From: DAIRVC01 sp036803025
GTDB lineage: Bacteria > Chloroflexota > Anaerolineae > Anaerolineales > E44-bin32
Length of the DNA stretch: 7,676 bases
Reading direction: 5' to 3'
Assembly (NCBI GenBank): GCA_036803025.1
Contig: DAIRVC010000134.1
Span: forward strand, 1-7,676
In this document: positions 5,705 through 7,676 of the stretch, piece after piece
How the letters are laid out: every line of letters starts with the position of its first letter
Numbering within the stretch: the stretch's first letter is position 1
Notes under the pieces: generated by a model
Database searches by the model: none
What the model was told of the DNA's origin: nothing
The model's input: the letters and a program-made list of their open reading frames with translations, nothing else
Program-made: the position numbers and the translations under genes

Positions 5705-7485
5705 TGACATACCCCGAGAGCTCACCATTGCTGGAGCTTCTCCGCAATCGCATCAACCTGCAGCGCATTCCTTTCAGCGAGCGCGGCTCACGATTGATGG
5801 TCTTCCGCGGGAACTCGCATCTGCTCGTGCGCCTGGCGGAACGCTGGTTTCGGCTGGACGGCCAGTTGAGCAGCTACCGGCAGCGGCCGGCGATCGTCGA
5901 CGAGTGGAGCCTGACCGACGGTGAGGGCCGGGCCCTGCCGTTTGAGTTGACCACCTTCCCGCATCGTATCGATTGCGATACCTCCGTCGGGGGCTTCACG
6001 CTGGCCTTCGTCGATTCGGAGACGCTCCTTCTGACGCTGCCGCCGGTCGCGTGCGGGCTGTCGTTCCTGGCGCGGGTCGGCGAGGCGCAGACGGATCGAC
6101 GCGGCGGCGTGCTGCGCTTGGTCGGCGATGTGCGCCGCAGCGTGGTGTACACCACCAACGCCGATATCCGCGAGAACACGGCCGAGTCAACCGGCGACGG
6201 CAGCTGCCGGGTCCGACTGCGCCTGGTGCCGCGGGACGCCGAGCGATCGCTGCTGCTCAACATCACCCCCCGACTGGGCTTCAACCGGTCGATGCCGGTC
6301 GCCGCGGCGGTCCTGGGCGAGGCTGCCCGGCGCTGGCATGAGTGGTTCGCGGCCGCGCCCGCACCCGCAGCGGCCCTGCGCCGGCAGTACTACTATGCCT
6401 GGTGGATCATGCGCGCCGGGCTGATCTCGACGCGCTTCTACACGACGCGTGAGGCGATGACGCCTTCGAAGATTCACTACGTCGGCGTCTGGCAGTGGGA
6501 TGCCTACTTCCACGCGCTGGCCTACCGGCATGTGGATCCATCGCTGGCCAAAGATCAGCTGCGCATCGTGTTGGATCACCAGCGCCCGGACGGGATGATC
6601 CCCGACGCGGTCCACGATGAAGGCACGATCACCCACCTGGGCTTCCCGGTCGAGTCGGATGTGACCAAGCCGCCGCTGCTGGCCTGGGCGGCCTGGAAGC
6701 TGTATCAGACCAGCGGCGACCGTGAATTCCTGGATGAGATCTACGAACCGATCGTGCGCTGGAACGCCTGGTGGTTCGAGAAGAACGATCTCGATGGCGA
6801 CGGGCTGTGCGAGTACCGGCATCCCTTCTCTTCCGGGCTGGACGACAGCCCGTTGTGGGACGAGGGGATGCCGGTCTGCGCGCCGGACCTGAACACCTAC
6901 TTGTGTCTGCAGCAGGAGTCGCTCGGTAGGATCGCGGCGGTGCTGGGCCTGGAGGCAGAGGCGGCGCGCTGGACGAGCGCCGCAGACCGGACGGCCGGAC
7001 GCATGCTGGACCAGCTGTGGGACGAACAGGCCGGCCTGTTCCGAGCGCTTCGGGAGGGAAGCCCCATCCGGGTGCGCACACCGTTCAGCCTGTTCCCGTT
7101 GCTGACCGGGCGGCTGCCGGCGCCCATCGTCGAACGACTGGTGCGTCACCTGACCGACCCGGCCGAGTTCTGGCCCAGCTTCCCGGTCCCGACCGTGGCG
7201 CTCGACGAGCCGCAGTACGATCCGCGGCAGATGTGGCGCGGCCCGACCTGGGTGAACGTCAACTACCTTCTGATTGACGGCCTGCTGCGCTGCGGGCGGA
7301 CCGAGCTGGCCGCCGAACTCCGCCGGCGGACGCTCGAGATGCTGGCCGGCGGCGATGACCTGTATGAGTACTATCACCCCGAGACCGGCACCGCCGATCC
7401 GCAGGCGGCCTCGATCTTCGGATGGTCCGCGGCGCTGTTCATTGATCTGGTGCTGCAGCAGGCGGGCGGCTCGCCTCCGCCCTGA
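5701..7485 (+). CDS. GH63-like (alpha/alpha)6 glycosidase, probable glucosylglycerate or mannosyl-glucosylglycerate hydrolase
   Basis: The 594-residue protein has two parts. Residues about 15-200 form a beta-rich N-terminal domain like those of bacterial amylo-alpha-1,6-glucosidases. Residues about 205-590 are an (alpha/alpha)6 domain of the mannosylglycerate hydrolase/GH63 type. The likely catalytic acid is Asp267 in GVWQWDAYF and the likely base is Glu556 in LYEYYHPETG, corresponding to the Asp/Glu pair of mycobacterial glucosylglycerate hydrolase. The SGLDDSPLWDEG segment near 380 and MWRGPTWVNVNYL near 513 are also characteristic. The N-terminal domain makes it about 150 residues longer than the mycobacterial enzyme (about 446). 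It probably hydrolyses glucosylglycerate, or the GT4 product made from it, to sugar and glycerate. No signal peptide is visible. The start is ATG at 5701 (ATGA overlap) or the adjacent in-frame ATG at 5704. It is the last gene of the operon. Confidence 0.85.
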   Translation: MMTYPESSPLLELLRNRINLQRIPFSERGSRLMVFRGNSHLLVRLAERWFRLDGQLSSYRQRPAIVDEWSLTDGEGRALPFELTTFPHRIDCDTSVGGFTLAFVDSETLLLTLPPVACGLSFLARVGEAQTDRRGGVLRLVGDVRRSVVYTTNADIRENTAESTGDGSCRVRLRLVPRDAERSLLLNITPRLGFNRSMPVAAAVLGEAARRWHEWFAAAPAPAAALRRQYYYAWWIMRAGLISTRFYTTREAMTPSKIHYVGVWQWDAYFHALAYRHVDPSLAKDQLRIVLDHQRPDGMIPDAVHDEGTITHLGFPVESDVTKPPLLAWAAWKLYQTSGDREFLDEIYEPIVRWNAWWFEKNDLDGDGLCEYRHPFSSGLDDSPLWDEGMPVCAPDLNTYLCLQQESLGRIAAVLGLEAEAARWTSAADRTAGRMLDQLWDEQAGLFRALREGSPIRVRTPFSLFPLLTGRLPAPIVERLVRHLTDPAEFWPSFPVPTVALDEPQYDPRQMWRGPTWVNVNYLLIDGLLRCGRTELAAELRRRTLEMLAGGDDLYEYYHPETGTADPQAASIFGWSAALFIDLVLQQAGGSPPP

Positions 7486-7543
7486 TCAGGGCAAGTCCCT
7501 CGGCCCGGGCGCGCGATCTCGAATCGCCGCCGCTGTGAGTTCA

Positions 7544-7574
7544 GCTTCCCGCGAGCCTTGGGCTCGCGGGAAGC
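7544..7574. terminator. Perfect 14-bp inverted repeat between convergent genes, probable bidirectional terminator
   Basis: GCTTCCCGCGAGCC at 7544-7557 and its exact complement at 7561-7574 form a 14-bp stem with a three-base TTG loop. It lies 58 bases after the operon stop and five bases before the stop codon of the convergent permease gene, which is where a shared terminator is expected. Neither strand has a run of T after the stem, so it is not a classical intrinsic terminator. It may act through strong hairpin formation, protect mRNA 3' ends, or need a factor. Confidence 0.65.
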
Positions 7575-7579
7575 CGCGT

Positions 7580-7676
7580 CTACTCCAGCGTCACGCGCGG
7601 GTCGATGAACATGTACAGGACGTCGATGATCAGGTTGGCGACCACCAGGATGAGCCCGTTGAACAGGATGAAGCCC
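7580..7676 (-). CDS. DppB/OppB-type ABC transporter permease, C-terminal end (partial)
   Basis: The reverse strand encodes 31 residues ending in TAG (complement at 7580-7582); the gene runs off the right edge. The end has a hydrophobic last membrane segment (GLILVVANLIIDVLYMFI) followed by DPRVTLE. The pattern NLxxDxLYxxxDPR closes the B-type permease of peptide/opine/nickel ABC importers; C-type partners usually end differently. This is a cytoplasmic-membrane protein forming half of the transport channel. Nothing links it to the glucosylglycerate operon, which it faces convergently across a 94-base gap. Substrate unknown. Confidence 0.8.
   Translation of the reverse strand, partial: GFILFNGLILVVANLIIDVLYMFIDPRVTLE

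Noticed and set aside
6187..7377. 396-codon open frame on the - strand opposite the GH63-like gene
   Set aside because: Same antisense pattern; the + strand has an intact catalytic domain.
1..7676. tRNA or rRNA genes, CRISPR arrays, insertion sequences or attachment sites
   Set aside because: No cloverleaf, rRNA motif, regularly spaced repeats, transposase motif or terminal inverted repeats were seen.

Overview
The window is GC-rich bacterial DNA that holds one tightly packed five-gene operon on the + strand (about 326-7485). It is flanked by a promoter and leader on the left, and on the right by a convergent, partly included ABC-transporter permease gene on the - strand. The gene products point to metabolism of glucosylglycerate (2-O-alpha-D-glucosyl-D-glycerate, GG), a compatible solute of thermophiles, halophiles and nitrogen-limited bacteria, or of a close derivative. 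Base composition, Ala/Arg-rich proteins and family content would fit Chloroflexota (Anaerolineae-like) or another high-GC lineage. This is an inference from style; no phylogenetic marker is present.

Layout. 1-44: possible last 13 codons of an upstream gene. 58-86: sigma70-like promoter. About 93-325: long leader rich in potential hairpins, with no convincing gene. 326-1549: GT4 glycosyltransferase. 1546-3369: universal-stress-protein (USP) domains fused to glucosyl-3-phosphoglycerate synthase (GpgS, GT81). 3366-3947: histidine-phosphatase-family enzyme, probable glucosyl-3-phosphoglycerate phosphatase. 3944-5704: GH13_18 phosphorylase, probable glucosylglycerate phosphorylase. 5701-7485: GH63-like glycosidase with an extra N-terminal domain, probable glucosylglycerate or mannosyl-glucosylglycerate hydrolase. 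7544-7574: perfect 14-bp hairpin between convergent genes. 7580-7676 (-): C-terminal end of a DppB/OppB-type permease.

How the genes work together (inference from families). GpgS joins UDP-glucose (or another NDP-glucose) to 3-phosphoglycerate. The phosphatase removes the phosphate to give GG. The GT4 enzyme may add a further sugar to GG or its phosphorylated precursor, as in mannosylglucosylglycerate synthesis. The GH13_18 enzyme can split GG with phosphate to glucose-1-phosphate and glycerate, and the GH63-like enzyme can hydrolyse GG or its derivative. One transcript would therefore carry synthesis, modification and two separate breakdown routes. All four gene junctions are the same ATGA stop/start overlap, so the genes are probably translationally coupled. 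The most unusual feature is the fusion of a tandem USP module to GpgS, which may be a built-in stress or nucleotide sensor on the committed step.
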